From assembly GCA_009785505.1 (NCBI GenBank), contig WQWA01000023.1, forward strand, positions 1 to 32,715: DNA of 32,715 nt. The letters run 5' to 3'. The DNA is from Bacteroidales bacterium (GTDB lineage Bacteria; Bacteroidota; Bacteroidia; Bacteroidales; P3). Under the pieces are notes generated by a model, which saw only the letters and a program-made list of their open reading frames with translations, made no database searches and had not been told where the DNA came from. Positions 17,265 to 25,493 of this stretch are shown piece after piece (position 1 is the stretch's first letter; each line of letters begins with the position of its first letter). A program made the translations under genes and the position numbers.

Positions 17265-18842
17265 ATGAAAAAACATTCTCTGATATATTACGCTCTTTTT
17301 TTGGTTATAGGTCTCTTTTTGGGAACGTATATCACGCAGTGGATTGCTCGACCCAAAATTTCGTCCGGCGCACTTGAACAGATTCGACAATTGATTATTG
17401 CGAATTATGTGGATACCGTTGATATTTCTCGACTCAACGAATCGGCTATTGAAGCAATGCTGAACACTTTAGATCCGTATTCGACCTTTCTTCCCGCTGA
17501 TATCACAAGGGAAACCGATGCCGAATTGTTGGGCAGATTTGATGGAATCGGCGTTCAATTTCGAATGATTGACGACACGGCAACGGTCTTACAAACCATA
17601 TCCGGCGGACCTTCCGAGAGAATCGGAATTCTACCGGGCGATAAAATCATTACGGCTGACGGCGAGGCTATCGCAGGTGTGGATATGCCCTCAAACGATG
17701 TTGTCAGTCGCCTGAAAGGACCTCGAGGAACAACCGTCAATGTGGAAATTTTACGTTTCGGCATTGCGAAACCTTTAGAATTTGCTATTGTTCGAGATGT
17801 AATCCCTACCCATAGCGTAGATGTCGATTTCATGGTTAATGAAACAATCGGCTATATTAGACTTCGCACGTTTTCTGCTACAACTTCAAGAGAGGTTCGC
17901 AGTGCTTTGCTACGTCTCAAAGATCAAGGCATGGAAAAATTGATCTTCGATTTGCGCGGTAATGGCGGCGGTTTTTTACACGAAGCCATTCAAGTTGCTA
18001 ACGAATTCTTGCCTCACGGAAAACTCATCGTTTACACGGAAGGTCGGAGTCGGCCAAGACAAGAGGTTTTTGCCACAAGACAAGGTACTTTTGAAGGCAG
18101 GCCGGTTGTTATTTTGATTGACGAGTTCTCAGCTTCGGCAAGTGAAATCATTGCAGGAGCTTTGCAAGACAACGATTTGGGAACTATCGTTGGACGGCGT
18201 TCGTTCGGAAAAGGTTTGGTTCAAGAACAGATCAGATTGACCAACGGGTCTTCGATTCGTTTGACGGTTGCGCATTATCATACGCCAAGCGGACGTTCTA
18301 TTCAAACGCCTTTCACACCCGGACAACGCGATTTGGAAGAACAGTTCCTCAGGCGATTGACCGGTGGCGAATTAACCTCGTTCGACAGCGTTGTATTAGA
18401 CTCTACACAGAAATTTCTAACGTTGCAAGGCCGTACGGTTTTCGGCGGTGGAGGCATTATGCCCGATGTGTTTGTACCGCTTGTAACGGATACGAACTTG
18501 ATTTACATCAATCAACTTTCACGTCGCGGATTGATTTCGCTATACACATTTGATTACAGCAACAGAAACCGAAACAGGCTTTTGAATACCTATCCGGATG
18601 TGGCGACTTTCAAAGAAAATTTTAGGGTTTCACAGACAATGTTCGATGGACTTATTGCTTTCGGACAGTCGCACGGATTAGAGCCCAATCAACGCAGTAT
18701 CGAACTTCACAGAAATCGCTTGCAAACGCTGTTAAAAGCCAACATCGCACGAGATTTGTTCGGCGATAGCGGATTTTTTCCGATTTTTCTGCCTTTGGAC
18801 GAGGATTTCCAAGCAGCAATGAACGTTTTAATGCAAATGTAG
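17265..18842 (+). CDS. S41-family C-terminal processing protease (CtpA-like)
   Basis: The 525-residue exported serine protease has an N-terminal signal/anchor ([20 protein letters not shown]). A PDZ domain follows at about 95-170 ([20 protein letters not shown]), then the S41 catalytic core with [18 protein letters not shown] (catalytic Ser about 291) and [12 protein letters not shown] (Lys about 316), the Ser-Lys dyad of CtpA/Prc. These proteases trim the C-termini of periplasmic proteins. A region of about 140 residues after the core is typical of Bacteroidetes members. ATGs at 17256 and 17259 are too close to the -7 box (ending 17248); 17265 gives a leader like those of its neighbours. Its stop TAG (18840-18842) lies inside a palindromic repeat. 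Confidence 0.94.
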   Translation: MKKHSLIYYALFLVIGLFLGTYITQWIARPKISSGALEQIRQLIIANYVDTVDISRLNESAIEAMLNTLDPYSTFLPADITRETDAELLGRFDGIGVQFRMIDDTATVLQTISGGPSERIGILPGDKIITADGEAIAGVDMPSNDVVSRLKGPRGTTVNVEILRFGIAKPLEFAIVRDVIPTHSVDVDFMVNETIGYIRLRTFSATTSREVRSALLRLKDQGMEKLIFDLRGNGGGFLHEAIQVANEFLPHGKLIVYTEGRSRPRQEVFATRQGTFEGRPVVILIDEFSASASEIIAGALQDNDLGTIVGRRSFGKGLVQEQIRLTNGSSIRLTVAHYHTPSGRSIQTPFTPGQRDLEEQFLRRLTGGELTSFDSVVLDSTQKFLTLQGRTVFGGGGIMPDVFVPLVTDTNLIYINQLSRRGLISLYTFDYSNRNRNRLLNTYPDVATFKENFRVSQTMFDGLIAFGQSHGLEPNQRSIELHRNRLQTLLKANIARDLFGDSGFFPIFLPLDEDFQAAMNVLMQM

Positions 18843-18870
18843 GGGGTGGCGAGGCATGCCTCGCCCCTAC
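18839..18870. repeat. Dispersed palindrome providing both stop codons at a convergent junction
   Basis: The right arm is the same as in the 3376 and 11191 copies. The left arm is GTAGGGG plus four extra bases before CGAGGCA. The core GGCGAGGCA with its complement (18848-18865) is perfect. The left TAG (18840-18842) is the stop of the S41 protease. The right CTA (18867-18869) is the stop of the minus-strand ferredoxin-nitroreductase. Confidence 0.85.
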
Positions 18871-19739
18871 AAATAATTCACCCGAATATCCTTTCGGTCA
18901 ATATAGTTCGGATACTGAAACAACGGCATTCCAAGTGCCATTCCGGCGTGAATGATTCCGTTGATACCAAGAATTTTCTCTAATTTTTGACGTTTTTTCT
19001 TAACGGCTCGAATCACAAAACCTGTGTAAAACTGAGAAACACCAAGACTTTCCGCCATTAACGAAGCGTTTTGGTAAGCCAATTGGCAGTCTTCACTGTC
19101 AAAATTCGAAGGTTTTGAAGTATGAATCAATAAAACGGACGTTGCACCTCGTAAAATACCGGTATCTTTTCCTTTTTCGCGATAATTTCGGTCAAAGGTT
19201 CGGAACATGGATACGTATTTGTAAAGTTTCGGAAAGCATCGTTTGAAAATTGGACGTATCAGAGGAAAATCGGCAATTTTTACGATCGGCATATACGCAC
19301 CCAACGTAAATTCTATGATGGCTTTGAGTTTCTCAGGATCACTAACCCATGTAAATTCCACCAATTGCAGGTTCATTGCTGTTGGTGCACGATGTGACGC
19401 TTCAAGAATTTGAGATGAAAATTCTTTTGGAATCGGATTTGATGAAAACGTTCGATTTGAGCGACGTTTGCGGATCAACAACAAGGTTTGTTCCGGAGTT
19501 GCACATTTCGAAATATCAATTGCATGAATTTTTTCGGGAGGAAAAGTAGTATGAATTACGGCATTTGAGGCACAAGTTGCCACACAATGTCCGCAGCCAA
19601 CACAGCGTTGTTCGTTTTCAACTTTAGCAAAAGACTTATCCTCAGAAATCGAAAAAATACGGGTCGGGCATACTTTTACACAGCGAAAACAGCGTGTGCA
19701 ATTGTCGGGGTTAATGGCTATCATAATTTTTTCTTGCAT
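18867..19739 (-). CDS. Ferredoxin-nitroreductase fusion protein
   Basis: The 290-residue protein has an N-terminal two-cluster [4Fe-4S] ferredoxin domain (CTRCFRCVKVCP, then CVGCGHCVATC, about residues 13-55). A nitroreductase-family FMN domain follows (RKRRSNRTFSSNPIPKEF, ASHRAPTAMNLQLVEF). This arrangement is common in anaerobes; the ferredoxin part probably feeds electrons to the flavin for reduction of an unknown substrate. The frame is open upstream into the reductase gene, but ATG 19739 (MQEKIMIAINPDNC) or 19724 (MIAINPDNC) are the reasonable starts. It follows class II ribonucleotide reductase by 13 bases and is probably in its transcript; a functional link is only suggested by position. 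Its stop codon comes from a palindromic repeat. Confidence 0.88.
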   Translation of the reverse strand: MQEKIMIAINPDNCTRCFRCVKVCPTRIFSISEDKSFAKVENEQRCVGCGHCVATCASNAVIHTTFPPEKIHAIDISKCATPEQTLLLIRKRRSNRTFSSNPIPKEFSSQILEASHRAPTAMNLQLVEFTWVSDPEKLKAIIEFTLGAYMPIVKIADFPLIRPIFKRCFPKLYKYVSMFRTFDRNYREKGKDTGILRGATSVLLIHTSKPSNFDSEDCQLAYQNASLMAESLGVSQFYTGFVIRAVKKKRQKLEKILGINGIIHAGMALGMPLFQYPNYIDRKDIRVNYL

Positions 19740-19752
19740 TACTAAATTCAAC

Positions 19753-22449
19753 TTACCCACACTTAGAATACCCACAATCCATACACTTCAAACAGCCATC
19801 GCCATAAACCATATTGGTTTCGTTACACTCGGGACAAATTTCTTTTTCGGCAATCGTTCCATCAGGAATATATTTTTTCAAAGCACGAACAACACCGTTT
19901 TTCCAAGTGTTCATGCTGTCTTCTTTACCGAGTTTCAAGTTAGCAATCAAACTAACGGCATCCGTAATCGGCATACCCAAACGTAAAATTCCGGAAATCA
20001 AAATAGCACAATTCCAAAAATGTTCGTCAAACGTTCGCGACAAACCTTCAATATGTCCGCCATAACCATGCTTGTCAACGTATTTGAAATCGTAACGTGT
20101 CGGATGAATACCTTCTTCATCTCTCACTCTGATAATAGAGCCCTTGGTTACGTATGAAGGCAGACAAATATCATCAGCTAATCCGGTAAAAATTTCGTAC
20201 GGCTTTCCGTTGTGAAGTCCCACAACTGCAACCCATTTGTCGTGGTTGTTTTGAAAGCGAACGATGTCGGCTTCCAAAGTTTTTGGGCGAGGAATTCGCT
20301 TGTTTTCCGAAATCGTATCTTTCTTTTTGTCGGAATTGGAAATCAAAACACCTCCTCGAGATCCATCGCGATAAATTGTCATACCTTTACAACCGCTTTC
20401 CCACGCTGTTCGATAAATTTGATTAACCACGTCTTCTTTTGTATCTGCGGGAATATTTACGGTTACACTAATCGAATGGTCAACCCATTTCTGAACAGCA
20501 CCCTGCATTTTCACTTTGCTAACCCAATCAATATCGTTCGATGTGGCTTTATAGTAAGGTGACTTTTCGATGATTGCTTTCAAATTCTCATCACTCATTT
20601 TTTTCACAGCCTCTACATCATAATCGTTTTGAAGCAACCACTCAACAAATTTCGGATGAAAAACATTGTGCTCTTCCCATGAATCGCCAACTTCATCTAC
20701 ATAAGAAATCTTTACATTTTTATCGTTTGGATTTACTTTTCTGCGACGTTTGTAAGATACCATAAATACCGGTTCTATTCCAGATGTGGTTTGCGTGCAA
20801 ATACTCACAGAACCTGTTGGCGCAATCGTCAGCAATGCGATATTTCTGCGACCGTACTGCACCATATCTTCGTACACCGCAGGTGCAACCTCGCGAATAC
20901 GGTTTACAAACGGATTGTTCGCTTCGCGACCTGCCTTGTAAATCGGGAAAGCCCCGCGCTCTTTCGCCATTGTAACAGACGATGCATAAGCATTTACGGC
21001 TAAATTTTTGTGAACTTCAACCGAAAAATTTGTTGCTTCATCACTCCCATATCGCAAGCCTAAACCCGCAAGCATATCGCCTTCTGCCGTGATTCCCAAG
21101 CCGGTGCGACGACCTTCCATACTTTTCATTTTGATGTTGAGCCACAGATTTCGTTCGATACGTTTGATTTCGGCTTCTTCAGGGTCGGCGTCGATTTTGG
21201 CCAAAATTTTGTCCACATTTTCCAACTCCAGATCAATGAGATCATCCATTAAGCGTTGTGCTTTTTGCACGTGGTCTTTGAACAATTCCATGTTAAATTT
21301 GGCTTTTCCCGTAAACGGGTTTTCAACATACGAGTACAAATTTATTGCAATCAGGCGACAACTGTCATAGGTACATAGTGGAATCTCTCCGCAAGGATTT
21401 GTGGAAACCGTTTGGAAACCCAAATCTGCGTAGCAATCCGGAACAGATTCTTTTATAACCGTATCCCAAAACAAAACACCGGGTTCCGCGGATTTCCAAG
21501 CATTGTGAATGATTTTGTCCCAAAGTTTTTTCGGGTCAATTTCCCGAACAAAAGTCGGATTTTCCGAATTTACAGGATATTGCTGTGTAAAAGGTTTTCC
21601 TTCTATCAAGCACTGCATAAATTCGTCGGTAATTTTTACGGAAACGTTGGCTCCCGTGATTTTTCCCTCAACCATTTTTGCATCAATAAATCCTTCTGCT
21701 TCGGGATGCTTGATGGAAATACTCAGCATCAATGCACCACGTCGCCCGTCTTGTGCAACCTCGCGTGTAGAGTTGGAGTAACGCTCCATAAAGGGCACCA
21801 AACCGGTTGAAGTCAGTGCACTGTTTTTCACAGGCGAACCTTTCGGACGAATGTGCGACAAATCGTGCCCAACACCGCCACGACGCTTCATCAATTGAAC
21901 TTGTTCTTGGTCGATTTTCATAATTCCGCCGTACGAATCCGAATCTCCACCGCTTCCGATTACGAAACAATTCGACAATGAAGCAACCTGAAAATCATTG
22001 CCAATTCCTGCCATAGGACTGCCCTGCGGAATAACAAATTTAAAATCTTTCAGCAATTGATAGATTGTTTCTTCATCCATCGGATTGACATATTTTTTCT
22101 CAATACGTGCAAATTCGCGAGCAATGCGACGGTGCATATCATCAGGCGTCAATTCGTAGATGTTGTTTTCACTATCTTTTAACGCATATTTATTCATCCA
22201 CACGTTTGCAGCCAAACTGTCGCCTTTAAAATAAGCGGTAGCATGTTCCAAAATTGCAGTATGTTCAATTGCCTTCAATATGTCATTGCTTTTTTTCATG
22301 CCTGATAGTTCTTGTGCTTTTTCATTTTCTAATTGCTCTTTCGAGCTTGGTTTGATGCGTCCGGAAGATACCTTTTCGTAAGGTGTCTCAGCAATCTTCT
22401 GCTCTTTTTCAAGAACTGTCTCAGGTGCAAAAAGTGGAGTTGTACTCAT
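19753..22449 (-). CDS. nrdJ: Adenosylcobalamin-dependent (class II) ribonucleoside-diphosphate/triphosphate reductase
   Basis: The 898-residue enzyme reduces ribonucleotides to deoxyribonucleotides with a B12-derived radical. Motifs are: LSNCFVIG (active-site Cys region), STNPCGEIPL (Asn, radical Cys and Glu), YDSCRLIAINLYSYV, and LLTIAPTGSVSICTQTTSG (phosphate-binding TIAPTGS). The C-terminus carries a Cys-rich tail (CPECNETNMVYGDGCLKCMD, then CGYSKC) that serves as redox shuttle or zinc ribbon in this group. Length and layout match vitamin B12-dependent reductases of Bacteroidetes. No cobalamin riboswitch is present in the roughly 50-base leader. A DUF-type partner subunit is not needed. 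The ferredoxin-nitroreductase follows. Confidence 0.94.
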   Translation of the reverse strand: MSTTPLFAPETVLEKEQKIAETPYEKVSSGRIKPSSKEQLENEKAQELSGMKKSNDILKAIEHTAILEHATAYFKGDSLAANVWMNKYALKDSENNIYELTPDDMHRRIAREFARIEKKYVNPMDEETIYQLLKDFKFVIPQGSPMAGIGNDFQVASLSNCFVIGSGGDSDSYGGIMKIDQEQVQLMKRRGGVGHDLSHIRPKGSPVKNSALTSTGLVPFMERYSNSTREVAQDGRRGALMLSISIKHPEAEGFIDAKMVEGKITGANVSVKITDEFMQCLIEGKPFTQQYPVNSENPTFVREIDPKKLWDKIIHNAWKSAEPGVLFWDTVIKESVPDCYADLGFQTVSTNPCGEIPLCTYDSCRLIAINLYSYVENPFTGKAKFNMELFKDHVQKAQRLMDDLIDLELENVDKILAKIDADPEEAEIKRIERNLWLNIKMKSMEGRRTGLGITAEGDMLAGLGLRYGSDEATNFSVEVHKNLAVNAYASSVTMAKERGAFPIYKAGREANNPFVNRIREVAPAVYEDMVQYGRRNIALLTIAPTGSVSICTQTTSGIEPVFMVSYKRRRKVNPNDKNVKISYVDEVGDSWEEHNVFHPKFVEWLLQNDYDVEAVKKMSDENLKAIIEKSPYYKATSNDIDWVSKVKMQGAVQKWVDHSISVTVNIPADTKEDVVNQIYRTAWESGCKGMTIYRDGSRGGVLISNSDKKKDTISENKRIPRPKTLEADIVRFQNNHDKWVAVVGLHNGKPYEIFTGLADDICLPSYVTKGSIIRVRDEEGIHPTRYDFKYVDKHGYGGHIEGLSRTFDEHFWNCAILISGILRLGMPITDAVSLIANLKLGKEDSMNTWKNGVVRALKKYIPDGTIAEKEICPECNETNMVYGDGCLKCMDCGYSKCG

Positions 22450-22497
22450 CGTTCTTCAAATTTTAAAAATTTGGTTAAAATTTCGGTTTCGGGAGTA

Positions 22498-22528
22498 CGA
22501 AGGTACAACAAACTTTTGAGAAAACAAA
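22498..22528 (-). promoter_or_regulatory. Probable promoter of nrdJ
   Basis: Minus-strand TTTG (22528-22525), 19 bases, then TACCTTCG (22505-22498). The -7 box differs from TAnnTTTG at one base. It is the best candidate within the nrdJ-murL spacer and gives a leader of about 40 bases. Confidence 0.45.
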
Positions 22529-22533
22529 ATGCC

Positions 22534-22620
22534 ATTATCAACAAAAAAATGTTAGTATTTTGTTTATGCTTACATGGGTGGGCGATAGCAAAAGTCAACA
22601 AAATTTATCAACAAAAAAAA
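22534..22620. repeat. Two direct repeats TTATCAACAAAAAA in the nrdJ/murL spacer
   Basis: TTATCAACAAAAAAA occurs at 22535-22549 and again at 22605-22619, 70 bases apart in the same orientation. The core TTATCAACA differs from the DnaA box TTATCCACA at one base. They lie between the divergent promoters, so they could be operator sites; no NrdR-type palindrome is seen. Confidence 0.4.
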
Positions 22621-22644
22621 ACAAATTGTTAATAATTTTTTTTG

Positions 22645-22652
22645 TATCTTTG
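22645..22652 (+). promoter_or_regulatory. Promoter (-7 box) of the MurL-like gene
   Basis: TATCTTTG at 22645-22652, 22 bases before the ATG at 22675. No convincing TTTG at the -33 spacing, but the -7 box is perfect. It rules out the TTG at 22642 as the start. Confidence 0.6.
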
Positions 22653-22674
22653 CGAGTCAATAGCGACTAATTTT

Positions 22675-23958
22675 ATGTCAAGCAATTACGAAAAATATCT
22701 GAACTTTCGAAACCAATTTCCGGTTTTCACTTACGAATCGTTTTCAGTAGCGCGTTCCGAAAAAAAAATCTCTATCGAGTTTTTATTTGTCGTTGATGAG
22801 CAAATAAAATTTCAACCGACAATTTCAATTCCGGCTCGTTCGTTCTATAAAATTGACGAGCTTTCCGATGAACAAATCAATCTTTTAGCCTTTCATATCG
22901 GGATGATAGAGTTGGTGAGTTATTGGAAAGCGACCTGCTCGCCGAGAGTTGTTGTAAAACCTTTTGCCTTGTCAAATGCACAAATTGAATGGTGGAAAAA
23001 ACTGTATTTTCAAGGGCTTGGCGAGTTTTTTTACGTGAATGAAATTGTAACAAACTTGTTGGAATTTGTGACGATTGAAAGTGTTTCCGATATTGTTTTA
23101 AAAAAACAAAAATTTAACTTAGACGAAAAAACTATTGTCCCCATTGGTGGCGGAAAAGATTCGGTTGTAACGCTCGAATTGCTACGCAAGTCAAATGTAG
23201 AGATACGTCCGATGATCATCAATCCTCGTGGTGCAACGTTGAATTGTGCGAAAATTGCAGGTTTTGAACGTGAAGAAATCATTGAAGTCAATCGCACAAT
23301 TTGTCCAAGATTACTGGAGTTAAACGCAGAAGGTTTTTTGAACGGACACACGCCGTTTTCTGCAATGCTGGCATTTGTATCGGTACTTACGTCGGCGATT
23401 ACGGGAATGAAGCATATTGCATTGTCGAACGAATCGAGTGCAAATGAGCCTACGGTTCTGGGTCAAGATGTGAATCATCAATACTCCAAATCCCTCGAAT
23501 TTGAAAATGATTTCAGAGATTATGTGAAAAATTTTATTTCGGAGGATTTTGATTACTATAGTTTTCTGCGTCCGTTTAACGAACTGAAAATTGCCGAGTA
23601 TTTTTCGGAATTTCCGCAATATCACAGTATTTTCAGAAGTTGCAATGTAGGCTCGAAAGACGATATTTGGTGTTGTAGTTGTGCAAAATGTTTGTTTGCT
23701 TATATTATTCTTTCACCATTTATCGACCCACAAAAGATGATTAAAATTTTTGGCAAGAATCTGTTTGACAACACGATGTTGAAACACGAATTCAACCAAC
23801 TCATCGGCATAGAAAAAACAAAACCATTCGAATGCGTTGGCACGATAGATGAGGTAAATACCGCATTAAGTCTGTATATTCAGCGTTTCCCTAGTCACAC
23901 GCCTGCACTTATCGAATACTACAAAACCTTACCGCAGTCGATTCAACGAACGTGCTAA
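22675..23958 (+). CDS. murL: MurL-like UDP-MurNAc-L-Ala-L-Glu epimerase (candidate)
   Basis: A 427-residue cytoplasmic protein. The clearest motif is PIGGGKDSVVTLELL at about residue 155-169, a PP-loop-like (SGGxDS-type) ATP-binding signature, followed by IINPRGATLNCAK, ALSNESSANEP, VNHQYSKSLEFENDF and a Cys cluster WCCSCAKC near 345. I recognise this combination as that of MurL, which in Xanthomonas epimerises the terminal L-Glu of UDP-MurNAc-L-Ala-L-Glu to D-Glu with ATP, replacing the MurI/MurD route together with MurD2. This is from memory of the family, not a search. The alternative is an uncharacterised PP-loop hydrolase. No mur genes are adjacent. The 3' end overlaps the convergent DUF4293 gene by 30 bases. 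Confidence 0.65.
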   Translation: MSSNYEKYLNFRNQFPVFTYESFSVARSEKKISIEFLFVVDEQIKFQPTISIPARSFYKIDELSDEQINLLAFHIGMIELVSYWKATCSPRVVVKPFALSNAQIEWWKKLYFQGLGEFFYVNEIVTNLLEFVTIESVSDIVLKKQKFNLDEKTIVPIGGGKDSVVTLELLRKSNVEIRPMIINPRGATLNCAKIAGFEREEIIEVNRTICPRLLELNAEGFLNGHTPFSAMLAFVSVLTSAITGMKHIALSNESSANEPTVLGQDVNHQYSKSLEFENDFRDYVKNFISEDFDYYSFLRPFNELKIAEYFSEFPQYHSIFRSCNVGSKDDIWCCSCAKCLFAYIILSPFIDPQKMIKIFGKNLFDNTMLKHEFNQLIGIEKTKPFECVGTIDEVNTALSLYIQRFPSHTPALIEYYKTLPQSIQRTC

Positions 23959-24393
23959 CGCTTCATCTTTACGAATGGAGCGTACAGTAAACCACATTGC
24001 CAACAGCGTAAAAATCGGAATGAAAGTTGCGAACAGATAATTCATTGCATCGTTGGGAAGACCGAAGTAATTTGAAATTCTTGCCGTTGTTAAAAACATC
24101 ATACCTACCAAAAAAACATTGGCGAGAAATGCCCACGCACAAAGTTTAATTTGCAAAGGACGATCTTTATACATGAAGATTGTGACCCCTGTCAATGTGA
24201 TAAACAATGTAGCCAAAATCTGCATAATGATAAACATAAGCCTGGGAAACTCACAGCCCCCTTGCATTCCCCTAACGCCAACGCTACATGTAATTACCGT
24301 ACCTAAATCAAAACTCGCAAATGGAGTAAGAAAAAGAGGTATGAAAGCGAGAAGAGATAAGACTAAAAAAATGGTTTGTTTGCGTTGTATCAT
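23929..24393 (-). CDS. DUF4293 family four-helix membrane protein
   Basis: The 154-residue protein has four hydrophobic segments (FLVLSLLAFIPLFLTPF; LMFIIMQILATLFITLTGV; KLCAWAFLANVFLVGMMFL; YLFATFIPIFTLLAMWFTV) and begins MIQRKQTIFL, typical of the DUF4293 family found almost only in Bacteroidetes. The C-terminus VRSIRKDEALARSLNRLR is cytoplasmic and basic, also typical (RxIRKDExLVRSxDRLR). Function is unknown. It has its own promoter, shared back to back with a thioredoxin gene, and its last 30 bases overlap the 3' end of the MurL-like gene. Confidence 0.85.
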   Translation of the reverse strand: MIQRKQTIFLVLSLLAFIPLFLTPFASFDLGTVITCSVGVRGMQGGCEFPRLMFIIMQILATLFITLTGVTIFMYKDRPLQIKLCAWAFLANVFLVGMMFLTTARISNYFGLPNDAMNYLFATFIPIFTLLAMWFTVRSIRKDEALARSLNRLR

Positions 24394-24405
24394 GACATTA
24401 TTTTT

Positions 24406-24441
24406 TTTGCAAAAATACGAAAAAAATCGTACCTTTGCAAA
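24406..24441. promoter_or_regulatory. Mirror-symmetric divergent promoter, DUF4293 gene (minus) / thioredoxin gene (plus)
   Basis: Plus: TTTG (24406-24409) and TACCTTTG (24430-24437), spaced by 20. Minus: TTTG (24441-24438) and TATTTTTG (24417-24410), spaced by 20. Each -33 box directly abuts the opposing -7 box, and both promoters fit in 36 bases with 12 bases between the -7 boxes. Confidence 0.82.
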
Positions 24442-24456
24442 AAAAAGTTGTAATTC

Positions 24457-24939
24457 ATGTATATTTTCAGACCTATGAACATCATCAGTTTTCTTCTAAC
24501 CGCCCTTTTGACAGCATGTTCCGGAAATCCGAACAGTACCTCTCAAGACCTAATCGCTAATGCATCCACTGAACAAGGAGCACGGACTATCTCCGAAGTA
24601 GAGTTCAAAACCTTAGTCATGGATTTTGTGAACAATCCGGAAGAATGGGTATTCAAAGGGGAAATACCTGCAATTATTAACTTTTATGCGGATTGGTGCC
24701 CTCCGTGCCGTCGTTTAGCTCCGATTTTTGACGCACTGGCAAGAGAATATACCGGACGGGTGAATTTCTACAAAGTCAATGTAGATCACTCACGGACCTT
24801 GGCAACATTTTTTGGAGCGCGAAGTGTTCCCACATTGATGTTTGCACGGATGAACGGTTTGCCGGCAATACAACCCGGCTTTATGACCAGAGAGCAACTC
24901 ATTCATGCAATTGAAACTTTTTTGTTGGAAAACGAGTAA
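24457..24939 (+). CDS. Thioredoxin-fold lipoprotein
   Basis: A 160-residue exported thioredoxin-like protein. The N-terminus MYIFRPMNIISFLLTALLTA ends in Cys at a good lipobox (LTAC, Cys21), so it is probably anchored to the envelope by lipid. The thioredoxin domain (about 40-158) has the active site WCPPC in INFYADWCPPCRRLAPIFD and the cis-Pro loop SVPTLMF. WCPPC in place of WCGPC is often seen in periplasmic reductants of the TlpA/ResA class. A start at 24475 (MNIISF) is possible but would remove the only positive charge of the signal peptide. It stands alone, opposite the DUF4293 gene. Substrate unknown; cytochrome c maturation or oxidative repair are possibilities only. Confidence 0.9.
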   Translation: MYIFRPMNIISFLLTALLTACSGNPNSTSQDLIANASTEQGARTISEVEFKTLVMDFVNNPEEWVFKGEIPAIINFYADWCPPCRRLAPIFDALAREYTGRVNFYKVNVDHSRTLATFFGARSVPTLMFARMNGLPAIQPGFMTREQLIHAIETFLLENE

Positions 24940-24980
24940 TTTTTGACGTTAGATGCAATACCCACCTGCATTTTTTGCAA

Positions 24981-25493
<513 letters not shown>

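Noticed and set aside
22450-22674. Cobalamin riboswitch upstream of the B12-dependent reductase
   Set aside because: The leader from the likely promoter is only about 50 bases, and no B12-box-like GCCACTG segment is present on either strand.
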